Assembly: GCF_002368295.1 (NCBI RefSeq)
Contig: NZ_AP018248.1
Coordinates: forward strand, 7,395,323-7,459,322
Length of the DNA stretch: 64,000 nucleotides
Origin: Tolypothrix tenuis PCC 7101
GTDB taxonomy: Bacteria > Cyanobacteriota > Cyanobacteriia > Cyanobacteriales > Nostocaceae
Reading direction: 5' to 3'
In this document: positions 8,419 through 17,175 of the stretch, piece by piece
How positions within the stretch are numbered: position 1 is the first letter of the stretch
Layout of the letters: each line of letters opens with the position of its first letter
Notes under the pieces: generated by a model
The model's input: only the letters and a program-made list of their open reading frames with translations
The model's database searches: none
What the model was told of the DNA's origin: nothing
Program-made: the position numbers and the translations under genes

Positions 8419-9257
8419 CAATGAAAGACAACATTCATCAGCCCAGTTTAGTAATTGAAGCTGGACGCACAGAACAGCAATATTGGAAAGACTTGTGGCG
8501 CTATCGGGAGTTATTTTACTTCTTAGCATGGCGAGACATTTTAGTGAGATACAAACAAACAGCGATTGGGATTGCTTGGGCACTCATTCGTCCGTTTCTC
8601 ACAATGGTGGTGTTTACAGTCGTGTTTGGACAGTTGGCAAAGTTACCTTCTCAAGGTGCGCCTTATCCAATCCTAGTTTTTTCCGCCATGTTGCCTTGGC
8701 AGTTCTTCTCTAATGCTCTCTCAGAGTGCAGTAATAGCGTAGTTAGTAATGGCAACTTAATTTCCAAAGTCTATTTCCCGCGATTAATCGTACCTGTAAG
8801 TGCGATCGCAGTCAGCTTTGTAGACTTTCTAATTTCTGGGATGATCTTGTTGGGATTAATGGCTTGGTATAACTTTGTTCCTACCTGGCGAATTCTCACA
8901 CTACCATTATTTATTTGTATTGCCTTTGCTGCTTCAATGGGTGCTGGGTTATGGCTGGCTTCTTTAAATGTGAAGTATCGCGACTTCCGTTTTATTGTGC
9001 CGTTTATTATGCAATTTGGTTTATATATATCGCCAGTCGGATTCAGCAGTAGCATTGTGCCAGAACAGTGGCGGTTTATTTATTCCTTAAACCCAATGGT
9101 CGGAGTAATTGATGGTTTTCGTTGGGCAATTTTAGGTGGTGACGCACAGTTATATATATCTGGATTTACTTTATCTTTGGGATTAGTAATATTACTATTT
9201 GTTAGTGGTATTTGGTATTTTCGTATGACAGAAAAGACATTTGCAGATGTAATCTAA
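8415..9257 (+). CDS. wzm: Polysaccharide ABC exporter, membrane subunit
   Basis: 280 residues, ABC-2 type permease (Wzm/KpsM/TagG family). After a cytoplasmic amphipathic start with WKDLWRYRELFYFLAWRD, the conserved segment RYKQTAIGIAWALIRP leads into about six hydrophobic segments. MLPWQFFSNAL and SKVYFPRLIVPV are typical family phrases. It forms the inner-membrane channel, as a homodimer, through which a finished undecaprenyl-linked glycan is moved to the periplasm. The start overlaps the gmd stop by 4 bases. The ATPase partner follows after a 177-base gap, somewhat larger than usual, so separate regulation is possible. Confidence 0.93.
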   Translation: MTMKDNIHQPSLVIEAGRTEQQYWKDLWRYRELFYFLAWRDILVRYKQTAIGIAWALIRPFLTMVVFTVVFGQLAKLPSQGAPYPILVFSAMLPWQFFSNALSECSNSVVSNGNLISKVYFPRLIVPVSAIAVSFVDFLISGMILLGLMAWYNFVPTWRILTLPLFICIAFAASMGAGLWLASLNVKYRDFRFIVPFIMQFGLYISPVGFSSSIVPEQWRFIYSLNPMVGVIDGFRWAILGGDAQLYISGFTLSLGLVILLFVSGIWYFRMTEKTFADVI

Positions 9258-9434
9258 ATTTTTAGATCTTTGCTTGATCTTCAAGTTAAGGTTTGCCTGA
9301 GATAGGCATTAGAATTACTTACTTGTAAGTTTTACATTCTCTAAATTAAGAATTACAGAAGTCATTGTAATTAATTAAACGATAGTACTTGTATTAATTA
9401 ATCGTAACACCATTGTGACAACCTAAAAAAACTA

Positions 9435-10709
9435 ATGTCTGACACTGTTATTCAAGTTAAAAACTTAAGTAAGAAATATATTATTGGGCATCAGCAGCAA
9501 GAACATTACACTGCATTGCGAGATGTTATTGCTCATGGGACTAAAAACTTAATTAAATCATTCAAAAATCAAAATTCTAATGTTAACAATTATCAAGAAG
9601 ATTTTTGGGCACTCCAAGATGTTTCGTTTGAAATTAAGCAGGGAGACAGAGTTGGAATTATTGGGCGTAATGGAGCAGGTAAATCAACACTGCTAAAAAT
9701 TCTCAGTCGGATTACAGAACCGACAAAAGGACGCATTAATATTAAGGGACGAGTCGCAAGTTTATTAGAAGTGGGCACAGGTTTTCATCCAGAGTTGACC
9801 GGAAGAGAAAATATCTTTCTCAATGGCGCTATTTTGGGAATGAGTAAAGTAGAAATTCAACGCAAGTTTGATGAAATTGTTGCTTTTGCTGAGGTTGAAA
9901 AATTTCTAGATACGCCAGTTAAGCGATATTCATCAGGAATGTATGTACGTTTAGCGTTTGCAGTGGCGGCGCATTTAGAGCCAGAGATTTTAGTAGTAGA
10001 TGAAGTGCTAGCAGTAGGGGATGCTCAGTTTCAGAAAAAGTGTTTGGGTAAAATGGAAGATGTCGCAGAAAATCAAGGACGGACAGTTTTGTTTGTCAGC
10101 CATAATATGAATGCCTTGAGTACATTATGTCAGTCTGCGATCTTAATTGAAAAGGGACAGATAAAATACCAAGGTAATGTATTTGATGCCATTGAGAAAT
10201 ATTTAGTTTCATACTCTGTAGATGATAGTAAAGAAATCTCACAATACAGACTAAATAAGAATTTAAAAGATATTTATTTTAAATCAGTTGAAATGATATC
10301 TGGTAATACGCAAGTTCTTTTTAAGGAAACAATAGGTTTTGAAATTTCAATTTTAGCGGAAAAGAAAATTGAAAATATTTCAATTGGAGGCACTATATTT
10401 AATAGTATGGGTAATCCTATAGGAGCATTTGTTAGTAATGTAGTCGCTGTTGAACCAAAAAAAATAACTACGATTAAACTAGAAATAGCAAAATTGAATT
10501 TGTCTCCAGGAATGTATTACATGGGATTTAGTATAGGAGAAGGTAATTTTATGAATACTAGTAGGATTGATTATGACATTATAATTGGTTACCCTAGATT
10601 TGAAATACTGCCATTTAATGAGCAAGAAAATATAGGTGTTTGGAATCCCGCTTGGGGAAACATTGTACTCAATGAATGCTTGGTAGAAACTTTAGCTTTT
10701 ATTCAATAG
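9435..10709 (+). CDS. wzt: Polysaccharide ABC exporter, ATPase with C-terminal carbohydrate-binding-type domain
   Basis: 424 residues. The nucleotide-binding domain has Walker A GRNGAGKSTLL (about 76), a signature region with YSSGMYVRLAFA (about 164), Walker B ILVVDEVLAVGD (about 184) and the H-loop FVSHNM (about 220). Residues from about 260 onward form an extra beta-rich domain typical of the Wzt subfamily. In E. coli O8/O9a that domain recognises the non-reducing terminal modification of the finished glycan and so couples capping to export. It pairs with the permease at 8415. The following gene is a methyltransferase, which suits a cap-recognition model. The C-terminal domain is visibly more A/T-rich than the ATPase half and likely evolves faster. 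Family and role are firm; the cap is inferred. Confidence 0.94.
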   Translation: MSDTVIQVKNLSKKYIIGHQQQEHYTALRDVIAHGTKNLIKSFKNQNSNVNNYQEDFWALQDVSFEIKQGDRVGIIGRNGAGKSTLLKILSRITEPTKGRINIKGRVASLLEVGTGFHPELTGRENIFLNGAILGMSKVEIQRKFDEIVAFAEVEKFLDTPVKRYSSGMYVRLAFAVAAHLEPEILVVDEVLAVGDAQFQKKCLGKMEDVAENQGRTVLFVSHNMNALSTLCQSAILIEKGQIKYQGNVFDAIEKYLVSYSVDDSKEISQYRLNKNLKDIYFKSVEMISGNTQVLFKETIGFEISILAEKKIENISIGGTIFNSMGNPIGAFVSNVVAVEPKKITTIKLEIAKLNLSPGMYYMGFSIGEGNFMNTSRIDYDIIIGYPRFEILPFNEQENIGVWNPAWGNIVLNECLVETLAFIQ

Positions 10710-10739
10710 AATTTTTACTCTTTAAGTTACTTAATTGTT

Positions 10740-11390
10740 ATGAATGTTATAAATCTATATACAGATAAATCTAAAGAATATTACTCAAATACCAGACAAG
10801 ATATTTTCTCCTTTGTTCCGTCTGAAATTAAACATGTTTTAGATGTTGGTTGTGGTTCAGGATATTTTGGAAAATTTTTGAAAGAGCGCCTGGGATGTAC
10901 TGTATGGGGTGTAGAACCTGACGTTGATTCTGCATTAGAAGCCAAACAAAATATTGATAATGTTCTAAATTGCCCATTTGATAGACATATAGCTCTACAA
11001 TCTCAAAAATTTGATTGTATATTTTTTAATGATGTACTGGAACATTTAATTGATCCATACCAAACACTTAAATATGCTCAAGAACTATTATTACCTAATG
11101 GATATATTATTAGTTCGATTCCAAACATTTTACACTTTTTTACGATATATAATATTCTGAAAACACAAGATTGGAAGTACGAAGACGCTGGAATCTTAGA
11201 TAAAACTCACATTCGTTTTTTCACTAAAAAAAGTATTATAAGACTTCATGAAGACTGTGGATTAAAAATAATTAATATTCAAGGTATTAATGCAACTTAC
11301 GGCAAAAAATATAATATTCTTAATTTTTTGCTAAGAAATGCGATAAAAGACATGAGGTATATTCAATTTGTAACTGTAGCAAAAAAATGA
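10740..11390 (+). CDS. Class I SAM-dependent methyltransferase
   Basis: 216 residues with a single Rossmann methyltransferase domain. Motif I VLDVGCGSGYFGKFL (about 33-47) binds S-adenosylmethionine, GVEPD follows as the acidic end of strand 2, and DCIFFNDVLEHLIDP (about 95) is the motif II/post-II segment of the Methyltransf_11/23 type. It starts 30 bases after wzt and ends 15 bases before the next gene, so it is probably in the same transcript. The likely substrate is a sugar hydroxyl or a terminal residue of the polysaccharide. Its place directly behind wzt makes it a candidate chain-capping enzyme. No kinase domain such as that of WbdD is attached. Confidence 0.85.
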   Translation: MNVINLYTDKSKEYYSNTRQDIFSFVPSEIKHVLDVGCGSGYFGKFLKERLGCTVWGVEPDVDSALEAKQNIDNVLNCPFDRHIALQSQKFDCIFFNDVLEHLIDPYQTLKYAQELLLPNGYIISSIPNILHFFTIYNILKTQDWKYEDAGILDKTHIRFFTKKSIIRLHEDCGLKIINIQGINATYGKKYNILNFLLRNAIKDMRYIQFVTVAKK

Positions 11391-11405
11391 ATAGGAGTTA
11401 TTTAT

Positions 11406-13025
11406 ATGACTAAATATGATATAGATATTATTATTTTAAGTTACGCTAAAAACGATGCTCTTAAAGAGATTACTATTCAGGGAGTAAATTCATTAATAAA
11501 TAGTGAAGACCCTGAAACAATAAATTTTAAAATTTTAGTAATAGAATCTAATAAGAGTTTAAAACCATATCAATATGAACATACTCTGACTGTCTATCCT
11601 GAAGAAAAATTTGGATTTCATCGTTATCTAAATCTTGGTATTCAAAGCACTAACAGCCCTTTCGTTTGTCTTTGTAACAATGATTTAATTTTTGAAAAAA
11701 ATTGGGCTAGTGAAATATTGAAGGAAATGGACAAAGACCCTTTGCTATTAAGTGCTAGTCCATACTGTCCTGAATTTCACCTTAAAAGAGGGTTTCAAAA
11801 AAACCATTCACCGATTATAGGTTATAACAACGGTATATTAGTTGGGTGGTGTATCTTTGTTAAAAGAGAAATATTCGACACAATAGGAAAACTCGACGAA
11901 AATTTAGAATTTTGGTATTGCGACCTAGATTATGCACAGACCTTACAGCAATACAATATTAAACATTGTTTAATATCTTCTTCTTTTGTAATGCACTTAA
12001 TGAATAAAACTTTAGAAGAAACTGAACAGAAAGAGGTGGAAAAACTTACAAATTTTCAATATCTTTATTACGATTATAAATGGAATCATAAATCAAAATT
12101 TAAATTGATTTTAAATTATTGGATATTAATATTAAAATTATGGCTCAAAAAGAATGCCACTAATTGTATAAGTCTGGTTAAAACATTTATATTAAAATTT
12201 ATTACTAGAATACATACTGCTCTATCTAATTCTAGATTTGCAACTATTTTAGCTTTAAAAATAAAAAATCAAACTGAACTCGTTATTCGACAACGTTACT
12301 CAGCTAATTCTTGTAATCCTGAACTAAATGGAGAATATTTCTTATTGGAACATACTGCTCCATTTTGCCACTCCTTTGTTGATGTTGGTGCAAATATTGG
12401 AGATTGGACAGAAAAATTCCTAAAATTAGGCAGTGAAAATACTAACGTTATTGGCTTGATTTTTGAGCCTGCAATTGAGGCATATGAATCACTTCGATTG
12501 AGATTTTTGGAGAATTCAAACACTCAAATATGTAATCTTGCATTATCAGACTGTGCTGGTATGTCTGATTTTTATGAGCAGCCAAATAAAGGTCAAATGT
12601 CTTCCTTGATACAAAATTTTACAGAAACCTATAGTGGTCAAATCAGTTTTAAAAGAAGAGTTGTAATTTCAACGCTTGACAGAGAAATTCATTCTATAGG
12701 TTGGAAGCAAATTGATTTTTTAAAAATTGATACAGAGGGTTATGACTTAAAGGTAATACAAGGAGCGAGATTATTGCTTGAGGCTAATTATATAGGTATC
12801 ATTCAGTTTGAATATAATCAGCCTTGGCTACATACAAGTAGCAGCCTGAGAGAAGCATATCAAATCCTAGAATCTTGTGGTTATGAAGTATTTTGCTTAA
12901 AGCCGAATGGGTTATTTGTGTATGATATTGAAACTTTCGGGGATTATTACAGTTATTCTAACTTTGTAGCTGTAGCTAAAAGTCACAAAGCAATCTTAAG
13001 TCCTTTAATTAAAGGAGTAATATAA
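11406..13025 (+). CDS. Fusion of GT2 glycosyltransferase and FkbM-family methyltransferase
   Basis: 539 residues in two domains. Residues 1 to about 235 are a GT-A glycosyltransferase of family 2: IIILSYAKND at the start, LCNNDLIFEKNW (about 94, DXD equivalent), and GWCIFVKREIFDTIG with FWYCDLDYAQTL (about 150-180) as the acceptor part. A Lys-rich, partly hydrophobic linker (about 235-300) follows. Residues about 300-530 are an FkbM methyltransferase with FVDVGANIGDWTEKFL (about 322) and FLKIDTEGYDLKVIQGA (about 437). The fusion suggests that one sugar is added and O-methylated by the same protein. An AGGAG site precedes the ATG at 11406. Codon use is strongly A/T-ending, like the surrounding genes from about 10.2 to 16 kb. 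Confidence 0.88.
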   Translation: MTKYDIDIIILSYAKNDALKEITIQGVNSLINSEDPETINFKILVIESNKSLKPYQYEHTLTVYPEEKFGFHRYLNLGIQSTNSPFVCLCNNDLIFEKNWASEILKEMDKDPLLLSASPYCPEFHLKRGFQKNHSPIIGYNNGILVGWCIFVKREIFDTIGKLDENLEFWYCDLDYAQTLQQYNIKHCLISSSFVMHLMNKTLEETEQKEVEKLTNFQYLYYDYKWNHKSKFKLILNYWILILKLWLKKNATNCISLVKTFILKFITRIHTALSNSRFATILALKIKNQTELVIRQRYSANSCNPELNGEYFLLEHTAPFCHSFVDVGANIGDWTEKFLKLGSENTNVIGLIFEPAIEAYESLRLRFLENSNTQICNLALSDCAGMSDFYEQPNKGQMSSLIQNFTETYSGQISFKRRVVISTLDREIHSIGWKQIDFLKIDTEGYDLKVIQGARLLLEANYIGIIQFEYNQPWLHTSSSLREAYQILESCGYEVFCLKPNGLFVYDIETFGDYYSYSNFVAVAKSHKAILSPLIKGVI

Positions 13026-13275
13026 TCAATATCTTAACTATATTTATAAAATAAATTCAAAATATATTAATTCTATTTGTAAAAATTATAACTTAAAGTT
13101 TAAGCTTGGCATATAGATTAATATGCGCTCATTTTTTCGGTTATTAATTCCAACATTGAAAAACAGATATATGAAGTAACGTATGGAATAAGAATAAATT
13201 CCCTGTATTGCCTTGGTAAATATCTTCAAAATCTGAACATTATTCTACATAACTAAGATTAAAGGAAAAATCAAA

Positions 13276-14004
13276 ATGAATCTTACTAATGATATAAAAA
13301 GCACTTTGAGAAGGACATTATATAATTTATTTCCTTCATTGCAACAGTATAATTTCTACCTTGGTAAATGGCGTTATGCCAAAAAACTTAAATCTCAAAG
13401 AAATAAAACTTTAAAGAGATTTCATCAGCATAAAGGTTTATTAGTTAATATTGGATGCGGTTCTCAAGGTAGAGACGGTTGGATTAACATAGACTTTGCT
13501 GAATATAAAGGTATTAATTGCACATTTGATTGTAGTAAAGATCTTCCCTTTGAAGATAATTCTGTTAAAGCAATTTTTACAGAGCATTTTCTTGAGCATC
13601 TTGATTATGAAAAAGAAGCACAATTGCTCTTAGCTGATTGTTTTCGGGTTCTAGAGACTGGAGGCGTTATTCGCATTGTAGTTCCTGATGCTGAAAAATT
13701 CTTAATTGCTTACAATTCTCCAGGATGGGAAGCATTAAGCGTAACTAGACCTCTTACTTCTGATTTTATAGATTGCCATTTAGGAATTAAATACAATACT
13801 AAAATGGAGTTAGTTAATGTTGTTTTTCACCAATTTGGTGAGCATAAATTTGCCTATGATTATGAAACTTTAAAATTTTGTTTAGAAAAAACTGGATTTT
13901 CACAAGTCAAAAAAATGTCTTTTGGTGAAAGTCGCATGAAAGAGCTAGCAATTGATCTTAAAGTTAGAGAATCAGAAAGTTTATATGTCGAAGCTATTAA
14001 ATGA
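13276..14004 (+). CDS. Class I SAM-dependent methyltransferase (Methyltransf_11-like)
   Basis: 242 residues. The SAM-binding motif is LLVNIGCGSQGRDGWINID (about 55-73), an atypical motif I of the kind seen in polysaccharide-cluster methyltransferases. It is followed by PFEDNSVKAIFTEHFLEHL (about 91) and CFRVLETGGVIRIVVPD (about 121). A 250-base gap without a gene separates it from the preceding fusion gene, and AAAGGAA lies upstream of the ATG. The substrate is unknown, presumably a sugar of the exported glycan. The short N-terminal region (YNLFPSLQQYNFYLGKW) may be a helix for membrane or partner contact. Confidence 0.85.
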   Translation: MNLTNDIKSTLRRTLYNLFPSLQQYNFYLGKWRYAKKLKSQRNKTLKRFHQHKGLLVNIGCGSQGRDGWINIDFAEYKGINCTFDCSKDLPFEDNSVKAIFTEHFLEHLDYEKEAQLLLADCFRVLETGGVIRIVVPDAEKFLIAYNSPGWEALSVTRPLTSDFIDCHLGIKYNTKMELVNVVFHQFGEHKFAYDYETLKFCLEKTGFSQVKKMSFGESRMKELAIDLKVRESESLYVEAIK

Positions 14005-14031
14005 ATTTATTGTAATTAAAGATAAATTAAT

Positions 14032-15015
14032 ATGAGATCAGTTTTCACTATAGCAATCGGTAGTAAATCTTATTTAGATTATGCATTTACCTTAGCCAGA
14101 TCTTTTATACAACATCATCAAGATAGCTCAATCAAATTTTTTATTATAACTGATTTAAAATGTGAAAAGCCTAGAGGTTTAGAATCCATTGAAATAGTTA
14201 AAATTGATAAAAATTCAATTGCTGAGGGTATATCATCCAAATTATATTTAGATAAATTAGCTCCTACAGCACAATCTATATTTATTGATTCAGACTGTTT
14301 ATGCTTTAGGAATCTGGAACCAATTTTTGAAAAATTTGCAGGTAATACGGTATCTGTAGTAGGTTTTCCTATTTTTTGTGGAGAATGGTGTGGCGCTTTA
14401 GCAGAAGATATATGTAAGAAATTTAATATTAATCATATTCCTAGATTTAATGGAGGTATTTACTACATAGAACCAGGCGAAAAAGCTACAATTATTTACA
14501 ATACGGCAAGAAGCTTAGAGCCATACTATGATCAGTTAGGTTTTAGTAGACATCGTGGATGGTGTAATGAAGAGCCTCTTCTCTCCATCGCGATCGCTAC
14601 AAATGGAGGACAATGTATCCTTGATGATGGAAATATTCTCAGTGATTTAGCTTCTTGCCCTGAAACAGCAAAATTGAATGTTGTTGTTGGTCAATCTAAA
14701 TTATATAACCCACCACAACCACACATAAGGAATAAATGGTGGTATGACTTCTCAGAGTATAGTCCAGCTGTTATTCACTTTTCAGGTGGAGCTAGTACTA
14801 CATACCCATACGTTAAGGAAAAATTTAGGCTACTCCTTGTCAATAAATTTACTTTCGCTGAATGGTTCGCAGATATATTATGTATCTGTTTGTTTTCGCT
14901 TCCGTTTCAGCTAAATAAAGTTATTAAGCAGATACTCAGACCAGTTTATAGATTCTTATTTGGTATCAGAAAAATCTCAAATTTAGGTCGCACTTTTAAA
15001 AGTCTAGAAACTTAA
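14032..15015 (+). CDS. Glycosyltransferase with DSD motif, GT8-like
   Basis: 327 residues. The start, FTIAIGSKSYLDYAFTLARS, and the metal-binding segment QSIFIDSDCLCFRNLEP (DSD about residue 86) fit GT-A enzymes of the GT8 type, as does RFNGGIYYIEPG (about 142), the N-G-G phrase lining the donor pocket. Later come GWCNEEPLLSIAIA (about 179) and AVIHFSGG (about 245). The last 60 residues are hydrophobic and basic and may hold the enzyme at the membrane. It lies 27 bases after the methyltransferase and 100 bases before the fucosyltransferase. The donor sugar is not known. Confidence 0.75.
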   Translation: MRSVFTIAIGSKSYLDYAFTLARSFIQHHQDSSIKFFIITDLKCEKPRGLESIEIVKIDKNSIAEGISSKLYLDKLAPTAQSIFIDSDCLCFRNLEPIFEKFAGNTVSVVGFPIFCGEWCGALAEDICKKFNINHIPRFNGGIYYIEPGEKATIIYNTARSLEPYYDQLGFSRHRGWCNEEPLLSIAIATNGGQCILDDGNILSDLASCPETAKLNVVVGQSKLYNPPQPHIRNKWWYDFSEYSPAVIHFSGGASTTYPYVKEKFRLLLVNKFTFAEWFADILCICLFSLPFQLNKVIKQILRPVYRFLFGIRKISNLGRTFKSLET

Positions 15016-15116
15016 ATTATTTAATTTTTTTTAAGAATCTAAATAAATAAATTATTTTATATCATATCACTTTATGAGTTTAAATAAATTAAAAACTCAG
15101 AATATAATGCCATTCC

Positions 15117-16112
15117 ATGAAAAAAGAAATAAAAATTAAGTTTATTAATGGAATAACTTATGAAGCAGGAATACAAGAAATTCTCAACTGTGTTGCTGAT
15201 AAGTATAGCTTTGTTAAAACGGAAAAACCAGATTTTATTATTTTTGGTCCATACGGAAATGATATTCCTCCAAAGGGTGAATATATTAGAATTGGCTATT
15301 ATTGCGAAAATATGACACCCGATATGAATTTGTGTGATTGGGCTTTCGGAGTGCCTTATGAGGAGGAAATCAACAATCCTAGATATATGCGTATCCAGTG
15401 GCATGGATTTGATCCTAATGTACTGGTCAAAACAAATTTAGATTTAGACGCTCAAATTGCTCAAAAAACAAAGTTTTGTAATTTTATTTATAGTAATAAG
15501 GTTCCATTACGTGAACAATTTTATAGAGCATTATCTAAATATAAGCCTGTAGATGCTCCAGGTAAGTCAATGAATAATATGCCTGGAATTGACTCTACAA
15601 TACAACAAACTTCTAAATGGAAACGGAAGCGAGACTTTTTAAGTCAGTATAAGTTCACTATAGCATTTGAAAATTACTCTTACCCTGGCTACAACACAGA
15701 AAAACTATTAGATCCAATGGTAGTAAATAGTTTACCTATTTACTGGGGTAATCCTTATATTGGTCGGCATTTTAATACTAATAGTTTTGTGAATACCCAT
15801 GATTATTTTAAAGAGAATAGATGCCCACTTCTAAAGTTTGTAGAATTAAATTCTAATGCAGACTTTAAAGATATGCGTCCCTTAACTTTTATTAAGCCAG
15901 GAGATAAAATCAAAAGAAAATTCAAAAGTATAAGTAGAGAAATTAAAATAAAAATACTATACAGTTCTTTTGATGAAATTATTGAGAAAATTATTGAAAT
16001 TGATCGGGACGATACATTATATGCAAAGTATCTATCGGAACCTTGGTTTTATCAAAATAAACCACCTTCCAATGAATCTGTAGTTAATAGGTGGCAAGAA
16101 ATATTTGGTTAG
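15117..16112 (+). CDS. GT10-family fucosyltransferase
   Basis: 331 residues. The diagnostic region FTIAFENYSYPGYNTEKLL (about 179-197), followed by NSLPIYWGNPYIG, is the donor-binding motif of alpha-1,3/1,4-fucosyltransferases of family GT10, which use GDP-fucose. The N-terminal half has the usual weakly conserved acceptor domain with FIIFGPYG and RIGYYCENMTPD. The match to a GDP-deoxyhexose donor agrees with gmd at 7459. GT10 enzymes in bacteria decorate LPS or capsule side chains (Helicobacter FucT is the model). The gene is markedly A/T-rich. The next gene begins 15 bases downstream. GDP-6-deoxysugars other than fucose are possible as donor. Confidence 0.85.
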   Translation: MKKEIKIKFINGITYEAGIQEILNCVADKYSFVKTEKPDFIIFGPYGNDIPPKGEYIRIGYYCENMTPDMNLCDWAFGVPYEEEINNPRYMRIQWHGFDPNVLVKTNLDLDAQIAQKTKFCNFIYSNKVPLREQFYRALSKYKPVDAPGKSMNNMPGIDSTIQQTSKWKRKRDFLSQYKFTIAFENYSYPGYNTEKLLDPMVVNSLPIYWGNPYIGRHFNTNSFVNTHDYFKENRCPLLKFVELNSNADFKDMRPLTFIKPGDKIKRKFKSISREIKIKILYSSFDEIIEKIIEIDRDDTLYAKYLSEPWFYQNKPPSNESVVNRWQEIFG

Positions 16113-16127
16113 AATAGAGGTCAAAGT

Positions 16128-17090
16128 ATGCCTGACAGCTTAGTTTCGATTTTAATTCCTTGCTATAATGCTGAGGATTGGATTGCAGAAACCTTAGAAT
16201 CGATCTTAGCACAAACTTGGACACAAAAAGAAATTATTGTTGTTGATGATAGCTCTTCTGATAAAAGTCTTGAAATTGCAAAAAGCTTTACTTCGCCTTT
16301 GATAAAAATCATTAGCCAAGAAAAACGTGGAGCAAGTGCTGCCAGAAATCGTGCTTTTCAGGAAGCGCAGGGAGACTATATTCAGTATCTAGATGCAGAT
16401 GACCTTTTAGCACCAGATAAAATTGAGCTACAGATGCAAGTTCTTCTACGTGAAGAAAATACTAACTATATTGTCGCAGGAGAGTGGGCAAGGTTTTACA
16501 GCTTACCGACAGAAGCCAACTTTATTGCAGAGCCAGTTTGGAATGATTTGTCACCTTTGGACTGGCTAATTTGCTCTTGGACAGGAGGAGGAATGATGCC
16601 TCTCCACGCATGGTTAACTCCTCGTGCGATCGCTGAAGCAGCAGGTTCTTGGAATGACAGTTTATCTCTCAACGACGATGGAGAATATTTCTTCCGTGTA
16701 GTACTAGCTAGCAAAGGAGTTAAGTTTTGCTCTGGTGCAAAAAGTTATTATCGCTCTGGTATTTCAGGTAGTCTAAGTAGCAAAACTTCTAGAGACGCTT
16801 TTAAATCTGCTTTTCAATCTATACAACTTTGTTCAAACTACTTACTAGCTCTAGAAAATAGCTCACGTGTACGTAACGCTTGTGCCACAGCTTTTCAAGG
16901 GTTTATATATGCTGCTTACCCCGATGTTCCTGACCTAGTACGCGATGCAGAAGCTAAAGTTAATTCCTTAGGGGGTTGTAATTTAATTTGTGGTGGTGGT
17001 TTATTATTTCAACTATTTGCAAATACTTTAGGGTGGAAGTTAGCAAAACGAATTCACAGAATTGCTCATCATCAAAAAAATACTTTGTAA
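16128..17090 (+). CDS. GT2 glycosyltransferase
   Basis: 320 residues, inverting GT-A enzyme. VSILIPCYNAEDWIAETL (about 5-22) and EIIVVDDSSSDKS (about 35) form the nucleotide-binding part. KRGASAARNRAF (about 66) and YIQYLDADDLL (DXD about 88) complete the donor site. LSLNDDGEYFFRVVLA (about 181) is the acceptor-side acidic segment. It has a plain cytoplasmic GT2 architecture with no C-terminal membrane segments. An AGAGGTC stretch precedes the ATG. It lies 15 bases after the fucosyltransferase and about 85 bases before an acyltransferase, presumably one operon. It would add one sugar of the repeat unit; the identity is unknown. Confidence 0.9.
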   Translation: MPDSLVSILIPCYNAEDWIAETLESILAQTWTQKEIIVVDDSSSDKSLEIAKSFTSPLIKIISQEKRGASAARNRAFQEAQGDYIQYLDADDLLAPDKIELQMQVLLREENTNYIVAGEWARFYSLPTEANFIAEPVWNDLSPLDWLICSWTGGGMMPLHAWLTPRAIAEAAGSWNDSLSLNDDGEYFFRVVLASKGVKFCSGAKSYYRSGISGSLSSKTSRDAFKSAFQSIQLCSNYLLALENSSRVRNACATAFQGFIYAAYPDVPDLVRDAEAKVNSLGGCNLICGGGLLFQLFANTLGWKLAKRIHRIAHHQKNTL

Positions 17091-17175
17091 GTTGTTTTTG
17101 AGCCACAATAATTGGCCTATTTGTTTGAGTATTGACTCTTTTAAAAAAAATAGCTTAGGTTGAATAAATATATTT

